From: Zygaena filipendulae
Lineage: Eukaryota > Arthropoda > Insecta > Lepidoptera > Zygaenidae
DNA: 64,000 nt
Assembly: GCA_907165275.2 (NCBI GenBank)
Contig: OU015664.1
Span: forward strand, 11,898,690-11,962,689
Direction: 5' to 3'
Shown here: piece by piece, positions 31,196-41,886 of the stretch
How the letters are laid out: the number at the start of each line of letters is the position of its first letter
Numbering within the stretch: the first letter of the stretch is position 1
The notes under the pieces: generated by a model
Databases searched by the model: none
Seen by the model: the letters and a program-made list of their open reading frames with translations, nothing else
What the model was told of the DNA's origin: nothing
Translations under genes and position numbers: made by a program

Positions 31196-31420
31196 GCTAG
31201 CATATCGTAATCCCGCTCTGAGTGTCGTGGTCATGTCTCGCGGCTCGGAGTGGGACCGAGGGTCCACCGTAAAAAGTGGACCGCGAGGAAGAAAACCTCT
31301 ATAAAAAATTACCCCGGATCCCCCGCTTGTGGCGGTCGGTGGGGGGTTCGCCGGGGATAGTGGCCCGGATGCCAGGCCGTCACGGGGGGCATACCCCGAT
31401 AAGAATAGCAAAACCAAAAA

Positions 31421-33985
31421 ATGAAGAAGAAAACGCAATTGGCTAAAAATCCCCACGTGGGTACCGGCCCCGAAAGGGCCGGCCAGTCCCACCCCGGACA
31501 CCGAGGTCCGGGCCGCCCCTCGTATGTGGGGGGGGCACCAATGCGTGGAGGAAAGGAGGAGAAGGGAGTAGATGGGGGTGAGGGGTGGCCGCCTCCAGAC
31601 CCAAGGCCACCCAAACAAACACGACTTCTGGCATGGAATAGGCTTATGCAAAGGAGAGAGTGGGAGTGTGATCTTGCATCGGTGAGTGAGTCACAGTTGC
31701 AGGAAAAGATGCTCGAGGAGTATGAGTACTGGGAGACTGCCTGCTTGGAGGAGATGGTAGAGCTCATTACGGGGGACACGCCGAAGGGAAAGTATACTCC
31801 TCGGCAAGTATACATCGACTCACTGTCCGATCGGGATATTGAGGCTGAGGTCCGTGAGGACATTCGGGTTAGACACAGGCTGCTGTTGGCTGAGCGACAG
31901 AAGCTTAGAGCAGCAGCCCGTGCCACCGACGAGAGAGCCATCCAGCCGTCCGTGTCGGGCGCTGGAGGGCCCACAACCCCTTCGCCCGGACTACCTGTGG
32001 TGGTTCTGGAGAGGATGGAGGTCCCTCCGGCGTCCGGGCTGGGCGGTTATGGTGAGTCATCTGCTGGCTCGTCCCGTGAGAGTAGCGGGACGAGGAAGCG
32101 GACAAGAGAGGAGGAGAACATTGGGGACCGGTCGCCCGCAGGTCCTACGATCCCTCGTTTTAGATCGGAGGCAAAGCGGGGTCGCCTGCGCAAACCGGGG
32201 GCCAGCCAATCTGCCTCGCATGACGATGAGCTCCTCGAAGTTGCATCAGGGGCGGAGACAGCTAGGCGAGACGTGGCGGATCGTGTCGCCAGAGCGGGGA
32301 AGGGTTCGGTTTCGGGGGTCGGGGCTGTCTCGCTAAACGAGCCAGCCTGCGACCTTCGGGATCGCATCTTCGAGGACACGGAGGTTATCTGTCGTGTCGC
32401 TGCCGGGTCGGGTAACTTGAAGGGCACAAGTGTTCGCGCCCTCAAGGAGGCGGCGGCACGCATAGATGACAGGGTGAAAACCCTCGCAGAGCGCTCCGTG
32501 TCCGACGAAACGTCGAGATTGGCTGCCCAGAACGCCCGTCTCCGGGCGGAGGTCGACGGACTTCACAAGGAGGTCGCCGCCCTTCGCGCGGAGATGGCTA
32601 GGGCCAACCAGTCCCAGGTGAGGCAGGAGGAGGTGGCTCGGGAGCAGCCTCTCTCCCGTGAAGTTGTGGAAGCGATCCGGCATATGGTGGCTGCTTCCAT
32701 CGAAGGGAGGCTGGTCCCGGACCGGCCGCGACCACTCCCCCGGCGGGTAGGGCGGATAGAGAGAGCGGAGGAGCTCGCGCAACCCATTGTGGAAGTTGCG
32801 CCAGCCCCCCCGCATCAGGCCCAGAAGAAGGGCACTAAGGGGCCTCCACGGACGGTCCCTGAGACGGCTTCTCCCCGTCCGCTGCCCCCGGGTACGGCGA
32901 ACACAGTCGCCAGCTACTCGGAGGCGGTGAAACGGGGAAAAAAGAAGAAAAAGAGGAAGGGGAAGGCTGCCCCGACCTCGGCGCCTGCGGCACCGGCAAA
33001 GAAGTCTTTGCCGGGGCAGGGGGCGCCGGGGCCGGTGGCATCCAAGTCGAGCCCAAGAGGGGCGGGAGGGAGGGGGCCTGGAGCGCCAGCGCCCAACAAG
33101 TTGCGCCTCCCTCGCTCCTCGGCAGTCGTTCTGCAGTTGCAGCCGGAAGCCGAGGGGCGGGGGCGGAGCTACCAGGAGGTCCTGACCGAGGCTCGGGCAA
33201 AAATAAATTTGTCCGAACTCGGTGTCAGCGACATCCGACTCCGGTGCGGCGCCACTGGGGCGCGCATACTGGAGTTGCCAGGGGCGACAAGCGGCGAGAA
33301 GGCAGATGCCCTCGCCGCCGCGATCCGCAGTGTCTTCCCCGCTGAGGATCTACGGGTCACCAGGCCGGTCAAATGCGCAGAATTGCGCATTTCCGGCCTG
33401 GATGACTCGGTCACCGGCGGGGAAGTCGCTGCGAGGGTCGCCCAGTCTGGAGACTGTCCGTTGGGGTCCGTCTCAGTCGGAGAAATCCGACTAGGCCCCT
33501 CCGGCACTGGCGGCGTCTGGGTGCGGTGCCCAGTGGCAGCCGCTAAGGCGCTGGCGCTGAAAGGGCGCCTATTGGTGGGGTGGGTGTCGGCGAGGGTTGT
33601 CTTGCTGGCACATCGGCCTATGCGGTGCTTCCGCTGTCTGCATGCTGGGCATGCGGGGCGGACATGCACCGCAGAGGTCGACAGAAGCGGCTTGTGCTAC
33701 CGCTGCGGCCAGTCTGGCCACACAGCGGCGAAGTGCAGTAGCCAGCCCCGGTGCATCCTGTGTGCCGAGGCTGGCAAACCGGCGGGGCACCGTTTGGGGT
33801 CATCTTCGTGTGGCGCACCCAAGCGGGGTCCGAGGCGTGCGCCTAAGACGACCGGAGTGGCTCCGGTCGCCGTCGGTGCTGCCCGGCCCATGGCTGGGCA
33901 AGAGTCACCCGCGACGGTGGCACAGGCAGGGACAGCCCGTTCCCGCGACCCTCTGCTTTCAGAGGGAGCGATGGACGCGTGCTGA
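31421..33985 (+). CDS. Gag-2 ORF1: Gag-like protein without partner ORF2
   Basis: 854 residues from the conserved ATG. The N-terminal region shows the REWECDLAS-type block shared with Gag-4 and Gag-1. The conserved LRDRIFEDTEVICRVA and ALKEAAARIDDR blocks, the coiled coil and the Lys-rich YSEAVKRGKKKKK segment follow. The region before the zinc knuckles is well conserved, and all three knuckles are intact. It lacks the GKRKRHELEDSSD acidic module of SART-1 and Gag-1. The stop is TGA followed by 3' UTR. Confidence 0.88.
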   Translation: MKKKTQLAKNPHVGTGPERAGQSHPGHRGPGRPSYVGGAPMRGGKEEKGVDGGEGWPPPDPRPPKQTRLLAWNRLMQRREWECDLASVSESQLQEKMLEEYEYWETACLEEMVELITGDTPKGKYTPRQVYIDSLSDRDIEAEVREDIRVRHRLLLAERQKLRAAARATDERAIQPSVSGAGGPTTPSPGLPVVVLERMEVPPASGLGGYGESSAGSSRESSGTRKRTREEENIGDRSPAGPTIPRFRSEAKRGRLRKPGASQSASHDDELLEVASGAETARRDVADRVARAGKGSVSGVGAVSLNEPACDLRDRIFEDTEVICRVAAGSGNLKGTSVRALKEAAARIDDRVKTLAERSVSDETSRLAAQNARLRAEVDGLHKEVAALRAEMARANQSQVRQEEVAREQPLSREVVEAIRHMVAASIEGRLVPDRPRPLPRRVGRIERAEELAQPIVEVAPAPPHQAQKKGTKGPPRTVPETASPRPLPPGTANTVASYSEAVKRGKKKKKRKGKAAPTSAPAAPAKKSLPGQGAPGPVASKSSPRGAGGRGPGAPAPNKLRLPRSSAVVLQLQPEAEGRGRSYQEVLTEARAKINLSELGVSDIRLRCGATGARILELPGATSGEKADALAAAIRSVFPAEDLRVTRPVKCAELRISGLDDSVTGGEVAARVAQSGDCPLGSVSVGEIRLGPSGTGGVWVRCPVAAAKALALKGRLLVGWVSARVVLLAHRPMRCFRCLHAGHAGRTCTAEVDRSGLCYRCGQSGHTAAKCSSQPRCILCAEAGKPAGHRLGSSSCGAPKRGPRRAPKTTGVAPVAVGAARPMAGQESPATVAQAGTARSRDPLLSEGAMDAC

Positions 33986-34317
33986 TACCCCCTCACCCAC
34001 CTTCGTTGCTCCTGGGGGCGTCCCGTGGGGACGGGCGCCCCCATTAAAAGGAGCACGAGGAAGAAAGGCGCGCTCCGGACGTCCCGGCGCGCCTTTACCT
34101 GAGTCGGTCGCCTCCTGGGAGGCGACGTCGCGGCGGGGGCGCGGATTTGCGACAGCGGTTACCGTTCCCCCGCCAACGCGCGACTGAGAAGGGATGCCGT
34201 GGAGTTTTAGCCGGTCGGAGCCCGGCATAACCACCCGCCGTCCCCACGGTGGGTGGTACGCGATGTCCTGTCTAACAGCGTTTCTCCACGTAAAAAAAAA
34301 AAAAAAAAAAAAAAAAA

Positions 34318-34321
34318 GGTT
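34318..34321 (+). repeat. Single-pentamer telomeric remnant
   Basis: GGTT, together with the last A of the poly(A), forms one pentamer between Gag-2 and NA-2. NA-2 and Gag-2 therefore used the same or adjacent target repeats. Confidence 0.85.
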
Positions 34322-35285
<964 letters not shown>

Positions 35286-35437
35286 CCCCCTCACCCCCTG
35301 GAGTTCTGCCTCCGGGGGGACCCCGGGCCTTGTCGTGGCGAGGGGGCCCGAACCACATCGGCGCGGACTGCTCTATGTCTCATCATGGTACATGAGGCAT
35401 AGGGTGTGTCTATGTGCCGGTGTGGTCGCGAACCGGG
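35286..35437 (+). ncRNA. Candidate HDV-like ribozyme, SART-3 5' end
   Basis: P1 is CCCCCTC (35286-35292)/GAGGGGG (35340-35346). An extra 10-bp hairpin sits in J1/2 (35294-35303/35310-35319). P2 is CCCGG (35322-35326)/CCGGG (35433-35437), and P3 is GCC/GGC with the same TTGTCGT loop. A long P4 starts with CCACATCGGC (35353-35362)/GCCGGTGTGG (35416-35425). J4/2 is TCGCGAA, resembling the genomic HDV GCGAA; C35429 is the likely catalytic residue. P2 and P4 share no sequence with SART-1, yet the fold is kept. Confidence 0.75.
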
Positions 35438-36063
35438 AGGGCGGCATTACCCGGTCTTCGGGCTTGGTAAGGCCGTCTACATTATTCGCGCTCTTTGTTC
35501 GGAGTATTCGGCGTTGCTCTCGACTCTGAGTCAGCGAAAAAGGAGATGGCTTTTACGGCCTTTGTACATATTGTACAGTGACGTCGCTCTATTGAGCTTG
35601 TGCATCCTTGCACGGAGGGGTGAGAGGCTCTTTACACCTCTCACGGCGCGGCGGGCCACAGGGCCAATGTGCCTATGTTGGTTAGGGATTTTACGTCCCC
35701 CGTCGGGCGAACTTGTTATCCGGTTGCCTCTGTGGTCATGTCTCACAAGCGACCGGACCAAGGGGCTTGCCTTGACCGGCCGGCCCAAGGGGAAGGAAAA
35801 CCCCAATAAAAAACCCGCAATGAGTGCGCGCTGGGGCGCCCTTAGGGGCCTTGCGTGGCGCCACTCCCCTGCTCTCTGAGCAGGTGCTCGGTGCGTTAAA
35901 TCGGACAGCTAGCGGCCGACTCGTGGGCACCTCCCGCACCCACGCAGTAGTAGGGACAGCTAAGCTTGGGCATGCTTAGTGGTATTTTAAGAGCCCACTG
36001 TAAGCATTTACCCGCCATCAACAATGCTCCTCTCACGAGGACGTTGGGGGACGGCACGTAGTT
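35438..36063 (+). other. SART-3 5' UTR after the ribozyme
   Basis: About 630 nt between the ribozyme-like fold and the ORF1 start. It is GC-moderate, with several short hairpins (for example CTCTTTACACCTCTC near 35629). I see no conserved frame and no clear match to the 5' UTR module of SART-1. Confidence 0.5.
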
Positions 36064-38280
36064 ATGAAGGAGCTTATGGGACCCAAAATAAATTTAACTA
36101 AAAATAAAGAGAAGGTAGGGGAGAAGAAGGAGGAGCTCGAAAAAGAGCTCAGGGTTGTTGTCGTGCGTACGCCGACGCCGTCAACATCTCGTGCAGCGGA
36201 GGCTGCAGACCGCCAAAGGGCGGACAATAGCGCCACAGCGCTATCTGACTCGGACGACGGATCGATGTACAGCGTACCATCTGTAGCATCGGTCCGACTG
36301 TTCGAGTCACCGGAGCCAGGCAGCTCCAAGTTCTGGAGGGAGAGAAACAGGAAGAGGGCTCGACTGTCGGACGAGGAGTTTAGTTCGACGGAGTCGCCTT
36401 CCACTGGCACGAAGAAGAGGGGCCGCGGAAGACCCCCCACAACCGGGGAATACGTGGGCCTTGCCGAAGCCAAAAGAGCCTTGGCCAGGGAGCAAGAAGA
36501 GGAGCTTGAGAGGCGAGCCCAGGCCGAGCTCCTAGACTTGATGGCGGAGGCAAGGATCACAAGATCGTCATGCCCCACCCCCATGGAAGCGACTCAACAT
36601 CCCGGTCCAGAGGTCTCGGCCGACGTCCATAAACGGATAGAGGCCAGCATCGGGATTGTTGAGAAGGTAATGAAGACCTCCGCGAACCTGAAGGGCACGT
36701 ACGTGAGTGCCCTGAAGAAGGCGGTGACGTGCTTGCGCGAGGACTTCTATGAGTTGGCCAAGCGCACCGTCACGGAGGAGACGAGGATACTCCAGGAGGA
36801 CAACGCGCGCCTCCGACGACTCCTGGAGTCTCTCCAAAAAGAGATGGCGGAGCTGCGGACCCTGATGCAGGACAGGCGACCGCAGGAGACCCCCCAGACG
36901 CCTACCGACCTGGAAGAGCTGGAGAGTAGGCTAATGGGGCGGTTAGTTGACCGTCTCAACGCGCGCATAGAGGGACTGGAGCCTCGACTCAACCCCGAGC
37001 CGAAACTCCGGCCCCCGTTGGCGGCGGACAAAAAGGAGAAGAGCAGGAGGGAGCTGGGAGGGCCTTCGAGGCCAGCCCAGAAGGAAAACTTCCGCAAGAC
37101 GAATGCACCCCCCACGGAAAGGACGGAGGAGACAAAAAAGGGTAAAACCCAAAGTAAGAAGAAGAAGGGACAGGGAAAGGAAGACGGAAGTGTGGCCAGG
37201 GCACCGCTGCCGCTGCCGGAGCCCACTCAGATTCCATCGACGTCCCGCGCCCTTGCGGCGACCCAGTCGGACCCGAAGGACTCCGGAGAGAGCTGGGCGA
37301 CGGTCGTCTACAAGGGCGGAAAGAGGAAAACGACCCAGGGGGCTCCGGCTCAACCTACGAGGAGGCCCCAAACGAAAGCGAAACAAGCGCAAAGGGCGCG
37401 CAACACGGATAAGACTCCGACCCGGCCGCGACCGGGGGAGGGCAGAAGGGCTTCCAAACCTGCACCGAAGCCCAAGCTGAAGGCTCCTAAATCCGCGGCC
37501 GTGGTCATATCCTTGACGAAGGACGCCGAGGAGAGAGGCGTCACTTACGCGACAGTGGTCCGCGAGGCGAAGACCAAAGTCGACTTGGCAGACGCGGGCA
37601 TCGAGTCCGTGAAGTTTCGCAGGGCGGCGACGGGGGCTGCTATCTTGCAGATACCCGGCGCCTCCAGCGGACCGAAGGCCGAAGTGCTGGCCGAGAGGCT
37701 GAAGGCGGCCATCTCTGACGAGGGAGTCCAAATCTACACTCCGGTGAAGTGCATCGACGTTAGGGTCACGGAGTTGGACGACTCGGTCACTTCATCGGAG
37801 CTGCAGGAAGCCCTCGCCCAGAAGGGGCAGTGCCCGGCGGAACACATCCGCGTTGGCGCGCTGAGGCTCGACCGCAGGGGCATGAACGCCGCATGGGCGC
37901 AGGTGCCGATTACCGCCGCCAAGATGCTGGTGGGCGGTAAATTCAAGATCGGGTTCATCGAGGGCAAGATAACCCCTGCGAAGCCCAGGCAGACCCGGTG
38001 CTTCAGGTGCCTGAGATTGGGACACGTTGCAGCGAAGTGCCCCGATGAGGACCGGAGCCAGCTGTGCTACAGATGTAGCCAGCCGGGGCACCGGGCATCA
38101 TCTTGCAGCGCCAAACCCCACTGCGTGCTTTGCGCGGACGCCGGGAAGAAGGCGGACCACCGACTGGGAGGGAAAAACTGTTCGGCCCCCAGTCAGGTGA
38201 AGAAGAAGAAGCCAGTGGCGAACACGGATGCCGCCCAGCCGACGGGCGCGATGGAGACTGGAGAAATCGCAGGGGACTAA
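36064..38280 (+). CDS. SART-3 ORF1: Gag-like protein with AT-hook-like motif
   Basis: 738 residues from the ATG at 36064 (a second Met follows at codon 5). It is rich in Lys and Glu. A KKRGRGRPPTTGEYVGLA segment (about residues 116-133) contains an RGRP AT-hook core. The block around SANLKGTYVSALKKAV and the coiled coil (ETRILQEDNARLRRLL) match other SART ORF1 proteins. Long Lys-rich linkers precede the conserved region KSAAVVISL...FRRAATGAAIL. Three zinc knuckles close the protein. The stop TAA overlaps the ORF2 ATG at 38280. Confidence 0.9.
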   Translation: MKELMGPKINLTKNKEKVGEKKEELEKELRVVVVRTPTPSTSRAAEAADRQRADNSATALSDSDDGSMYSVPSVASVRLFESPEPGSSKFWRERNRKRARLSDEEFSSTESPSTGTKKRGRGRPPTTGEYVGLAEAKRALAREQEEELERRAQAELLDLMAEARITRSSCPTPMEATQHPGPEVSADVHKRIEASIGIVEKVMKTSANLKGTYVSALKKAVTCLREDFYELAKRTVTEETRILQEDNARLRRLLESLQKEMAELRTLMQDRRPQETPQTPTDLEELESRLMGRLVDRLNARIEGLEPRLNPEPKLRPPLAADKKEKSRRELGGPSRPAQKENFRKTNAPPTERTEETKKGKTQSKKKKGQGKEDGSVARAPLPLPEPTQIPSTSRALAATQSDPKDSGESWATVVYKGGKRKTTQGAPAQPTRRPQTKAKQAQRARNTDKTPTRPRPGEGRRASKPAPKPKLKAPKSAAVVISLTKDAEERGVTYATVVREAKTKVDLADAGIESVKFRRAATGAAILQIPGASSGPKAEVLAERLKAAISDEGVQIYTPVKCIDVRVTELDDSVTSSELQEALAQKGQCPAEHIRVGALRLDRRGMNAAWAQVPITAAKMLVGGKFKIGFIEGKITPAKPRQTRCFRCLRLGHVAAKCPDEDRSQLCYRCSQPGHRASSCSAKPHCVLCADAGKKADHRLGGKNCSAPSQVKKKKPVANTDAAQPTGAMETGEIAGD

Positions 38281-41200
38281 TGGCCCTACGGTTTCTTCAG
38301 ACGAATATCAACCACTGCGCCAGGGCTCAGGATCTTCTTCTCCAGAGCCTGGCGCAGTGGAAGATACACATCGCCGTGGTCGCCGAGCCATATTTGGTCC
38401 CAGATCGGGGTAACTGGCTGGGCTCTCGCGACGGATCCGTCGCGATTGTTGTCAATAACATCGACGGCAACAACGCGATTGCTTCGTCCCTGGTCGGAGT
38501 GGGCTGCGCGGCCTGCAAAGTTGGAGAGGTGGTCGTCGTGGGTGCTTACTTCTCGCCGAATAGGACTGTGGCGGAGTTCGAGTCCTATCTGGCGGGAGTA
38601 AGCAACATGGTCGAATGGGCGAGGCCTCAGAAGGTGATAGTGGCCGGAGACCTCAACGCCAAGTCTACGGTGTGGGGGTCTTCGGTCACCGATCGGTACG
38701 GAGAGGTGCTGATGGAGTGGATCGCAGCCCACAACCTGGTACCGCTCAACCAAGGGACGGAGCAGACCTGCGTGAGGCAGCAGGGCGGGTCCGTCGTGGA
38801 TGTAGCTTTCGCGAGCCCCATCTTGGCGCGACGGATCCCGGGCTGGGAAGTCCTGACGGAGGTGGAGACCTTATCAGATCACCGGTATATCCGGTATCAC
38901 GTTCTCCCTTCGTCAGCGACACCGGTCAGCCCACCACCGGCAGAGACAGGACCCAGATGGTCGCTGAAGAGCCTGAACAAGGAAGAGGCTGAAGTGGCGT
39001 CTGTGGTCAGGGCTTGGTGCCCCGCACCCGAGGAGCCCACAATCGAGGGGGAGGTGGCCTGGTTTGCCGAGTCCGCGGCGCACATCTCCGATTGCGCCAT
39101 GAAGCGGACGCAGAGGCCGCCCCCGAGAGACCAGGTGTACTGGTGGAATGCGGAGCTCGCGCAACTCAGGCGCGACTGCGTGACCGCCAGAAACCAGTAC
39201 ACCAGGTACCGGAGAAGAAGAAGGAGGAATGACCCGGAGGAAGAGCGCCGCCTCTACGACGTGTACCGGGACGCGAGGACAGCCCTGCGCCGAGCGATAG
39301 CCGAGGCTAAGGAGCGGGCGTGGTCCGAGCTCATCGACACGCTCGAGTCGGACCCCTGGGGGCGGCCCTACAAACTCGTCATGAGTAAGCTCCGCCCCTG
39401 GGCCCCACCGCTAACATCCGGGATGGAGCCGGCGCTACTAAGATCGGTGGTGTCGTCTCTGTTCCCGGCGGGGAACGCCCCCTTGGCCGAAACGGCCGAG
39501 CAGGCGCCTCAGGACTCCGTCCCTGAGGTGTCCGCCGGGGAGTTGGAGGCCGCAGTGTGCAGGCTTGCAGGCAAGAGGACCGCCCCCGGCCCGGATGGGG
39601 TGCACGGCCGGATCTGGGTCCTCGCCCTGCGGAACGAGTTGGGGGAGCGATTCCAGCGCCTCCTGACGAAGTGCCTGGAGGACGGGCGGTTCCCCGGGAG
39701 GTGGAAGCTGGGGAAGCTCGTCCTGCTGCGGAAGCCCGGCAGACCGGCGGACGCCCCGTCGGCGTACCGGCCGATTGTTCTGCTGAACGAGGACGGCAAG
39801 CTCTTCGAGCGCGTTATAGCCGGCCGCGTTCAGGGGCATCTGTCCACGGAGGGGCCGGACCTGGCCGACGCCCAGTATGGTTTCCGGAGGGGTCGCTCGA
39901 CCATAGATGCGATCGGGAGGCTCCGGGACATATGCGAGGAGGAGGTGTCACAGGGCAGGGTAGTTATCGCGGTGTCTTTAGACATCGCTAACGCTTTTAA
40001 CACCCTGCCCTGGGAGGCAATTCTGGAGGGGATGCGGCAACATAACCTGCCGCCCTACCTCATAAGGATAGTGAAGAACTACCTCGAGGGCCGGGAGATC
40101 ATCTTCCCGACCCGAGAAGGCTGGGGCCGTCACGCTGTGTCCCGGGGCGTACCGCAAGGGTCTGTGTTGGGCCCCTTGTTGTGGTCCATAGGCTACGACT
40201 GGGTCCTGCGGGGGTCGTTCGTCAATGGCGTCGAGGTGTTGTGCTACGCCGACGACACCCTCGTAGTGGCGAGAGGTCGCGACCACAGAGAGGCGAAACT
40301 GAAGGCGACGGCTGGGGTCGCTCAGGTTGTGGCGCGAATAAGGCGTCTGGGCCTCGAAGTGGCCCTCCACAAATCGGAGGCGATCGCCTTCCATGGCGCG
40401 CGCAGGGCTCCACCGACCGGGGACGCCCTCGTGGTGAGCGGGTGTCCAATTGAGATCAGGTCCACCCTGAAGTACCTGGGCCTGGTGTTGGACTCCCGCT
40501 GGACGTTCAAGCCGCACTTCGCGGCACTGGCCCCCAAGTTGGCCGCCACGGCTTCGGCTCTGAGCCGGATAATGCCGAACATCGGCGGGCCAGGCGGGGG
40601 GTGTCGCCGCCTATTCGCGGGCGTCATCCGGTCGATGGCGTTGTATGGTTGCCCGATTTGGGCGTACGGGATGTCCTCCCAGAACGAGGCGGTGCTGAGG
40701 CGGTCGCAACGGGCTATTGCCACTAGGGTCGCGCGGGCCTACCGCACGGTGTCATACGATGCCGTGTGCGCTATAGCCGGAACCGCACCATGGCAGCTCG
40801 AGGCGACCGCCCTGGCAGACATCCACTGGCACCGGGCGAGTGCTAGGCAGAGAGGGGAGGAGCCCTCCCCGGTGACAGTGAATGGGTGGAGGGAGCGCGG
40901 CCGGGAATGGGTCGCGCAAGAGTGGGCCCGCAGACTAGCGGCCTCAAGAGTTGGGGCGTGGACCGTGTCAGCACTGCTGCCGGTCCTACCGGAATGGACG
41001 GGGAGGCGGTGGGGACACCTGTCCTACCGACTTGTGCAGATGCTGTCCGGACACGGCTGTTTCGGCAGATATCTGCACAAGATCGGTAGGGAACAGACCC
41101 CCGCTTGCCACCACTGTGGCTGCGCGGTGGATTCTGCCAGCCACACATTGAAGGACTGCCCGGCATGGGATGCTGAGAGAAGCTCCCTGTCGGGCCACAT

Positions 41201-41405
41201 CGGACTGGACTTAAGCCTCCCCGCAGTAGTGGGGAGCATCCTGGAGAGTGACGCCAAGTGGAGGGCGTTCAGCGCCTTCTGCGAGGCCGTTTTGATGAAG
41301 AAGGAGGAAGCGGAGCGCCTGCGGGAGATCGCCCCAGATGCGCTGCTGCAGAGGAGGCGTAGGCCTGGTGGGCGGCGGCGGAATTTCCTCCGCCTCCCCC
41401 AGTAG
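38280..41405 (+). CDS. SART-3 ORF2: endonuclease and reverse transcriptase
   Basis: 1041 residues. I chose the ATG in TAATG at 38278-38282 because SART-1 and SART-2 use the same overlap and the protein then begins MALRFLQTNINH at the endonuclease domain; the open frame itself reaches back to about 38103. Motifs are N9, E36, GDLNAKS (D124, N126), SDH, SLDIANAF, GVPQGSVLGP, YADD, and a C-terminal CX2CX8HX4C finger. No RNase H. All catalytic residues are present. Confidence 0.92.
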   Translation: MALRFLQTNINHCARAQDLLLQSLAQWKIHIAVVAEPYLVPDRGNWLGSRDGSVAIVVNNIDGNNAIASSLVGVGCAACKVGEVVVVGAYFSPNRTVAEFESYLAGVSNMVEWARPQKVIVAGDLNAKSTVWGSSVTDRYGEVLMEWIAAHNLVPLNQGTEQTCVRQQGGSVVDVAFASPILARRIPGWEVLTEVETLSDHRYIRYHVLPSSATPVSPPPAETGPRWSLKSLNKEEAEVASVVRAWCPAPEEPTIEGEVAWFAESAAHISDCAMKRTQRPPPRDQVYWWNAELAQLRRDCVTARNQYTRYRRRRRRNDPEEERRLYDVYRDARTALRRAIAEAKERAWSELIDTLESDPWGRPYKLVMSKLRPWAPPLTSGMEPALLRSVVSSLFPAGNAPLAETAEQAPQDSVPEVSAGELEAAVCRLAGKRTAPGPDGVHGRIWVLALRNELGERFQRLLTKCLEDGRFPGRWKLGKLVLLRKPGRPADAPSAYRPIVLLNEDGKLFERVIAGRVQGHLSTEGPDLADAQYGFRRGRSTIDAIGRLRDICEEEVSQGRVVIAVSLDIANAFNTLPWEAILEGMRQHNLPPYLIRIVKNYLEGREIIFPTREGWGRHAVSRGVPQGSVLGPLLWSIGYDWVLRGSFVNGVEVLCYADDTLVVARGRDHREAKLKATAGVAQVVARIRRLGLEVALHKSEAIAFHGARRAPPTGDALVVSGCPIEIRSTLKYLGLVLDSRWTFKPHFAALAPKLAATASALSRIMPNIGGPGGGCRRLFAGVIRSMALYGCPIWAYGMSSQNEAVLRRSQRAIATRVARAYRTVSYDAVCAIAGTAPWQLEATALADIHWHRASARQRGEEPSPVTVNGWRERGREWVAQEWARRLAASRVGAWTVSALLPVLPEWTGRRWGHLSYRLVQMLSGHGCFGRYLHKIGREQTPACHHCGCAVDSASHTLKDCPAWDAERSSLSGHIGLDLSLPAVVGSILESDAKWRAFSAFCEAVLMKKEEAERLREIAPDALLQRRRRPGGRRRNFLRLPQ

Positions 41406-41561
41406 CACTGACCTCCAGGACTAAGACGATGGGCGTGCGCGCACCTGTGCGCGCCCAAGGAGAGCCGCGCGTCCAAGGACGCCACGCGGCGACCATTTGG
41501 CGGGGTTAAAGGACTAAGCCTTAGGCGATGCCTTGCCCCGCCATCATGGAGTGGAGTGGGC

Positions 41562-41665
41562 CCTGGGGTTTTAGTGGGTAGGGGCCATTCCGGCCGAGTC
41601 CCACACTCCCCGCGCCACCTGTATATATGCCCAGGCGCGGGGGTGCGTAAATGCATTTCCCCAGG
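41562..41665 (+). promoter_or_regulatory. SART-3 3'-terminal RNA fold
   Basis: The closing stem CCTGGGG (41562-41568)/CCCCAGG (41659-41665) has a sequence unlike SART-1 CGTGGAG/CTCCACG, but the same place and length. TTTTAG follows the 5' strand. Inner hairpins are GGCC/GGCC near 41583-41595 and CCCGCGCC/GGCGCGGG (41609-41616/41634-41641). Poly(A) starts one nt later. Confidence 0.72.
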
Positions 41666-41692
41666 TAAAAAAAAAAAAAAAAAAAAAAAAAA

Positions 41693-41711
41693 GGTTAGGT
41701 TAGGTTAGGTT
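41693..41711 (+). repeat. Interstitial TTAGG tract
   Basis: About four units between SART-3 poly(A) and NA-3. Confidence 0.97.
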
Positions 41712-41721
41712 CCGTGGACCT

Positions 41722-41810
41722 CCCCCCCGAATTGGGTTCCCGCCTTGTCGTGGCGGGGGGGCTTAGTAGCCGTGGGTACTGTCCACCCACGGTGAAGCCA
41801 AGAGGAACCC
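41722..41810 (+). ncRNA. Candidate HDV-like ribozyme, NA-3 5' end
   Basis: P2 is GGGTTCC (41734-41740)/GGAACCC (41804-41810), a double change relative to GGGTCCC/GGGACCC in NA-1 that keeps pairing. P4 is CCGTGGGT/ACCCACGG. J4/2 has GCCAA instead of GCTAA but keeps the cytosine. P1 and P3 are as in NA-1. Confidence 0.77.
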
Positions 41811-41886
41811 TGAGGCGGGCCGGAATGCCGGTGAGTGCGGCGCTGAGAAGGGCCAGCGCTGCGCCCGACATGAGGCACCGAGACGG

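Larger units (their letters stand above)
31095..34317 (+). mobile_element. Gag-2: SART-like element with ORF1 only
   Basis: A 3.2-kb unit with ORF1 only and a 26-nt poly(A) (34292-34317). The first 12 nt (31095-31106, seven C then GAATT) match the start of the non-coding NA units and precede a complete SART-type 5' end beginning at 31107, giving a mosaic 5' edge. After the ORF1 stop the sequence passes directly into the Gag-type 3' UTR and SART 3' fold. Only GGTT separates it from NA-2. Confidence 0.85.
35286..41692 (+). mobile_element. SART-3: full-length divergent SART-type retrotransposon
   Basis: A 6.4-kb element with a long 5' UTR (35286-36063), ORF1, ORF2, 3' UTR and a 26-nt poly(A) (41667-41692). 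It shares the GGTT/poly(A)-GG junctions with SART-1 but its proteins are clearly diverged. Its 3' end resembles the NA units (TTTTAGTGGGTAG) more than SART-1 does, so this lineage is the best candidate to mobilise NA units. Both frames are open. Confidence 0.9.

Noticed and set aside
38103..38279. N-terminal extension of SART-3 ORF2 from 38103
   Set aside because: It overlaps the zinc-knuckle region of ORF1 in another frame; the TAATG overlap at 38278-38282 gives the start used by SART-1 and SART-2.
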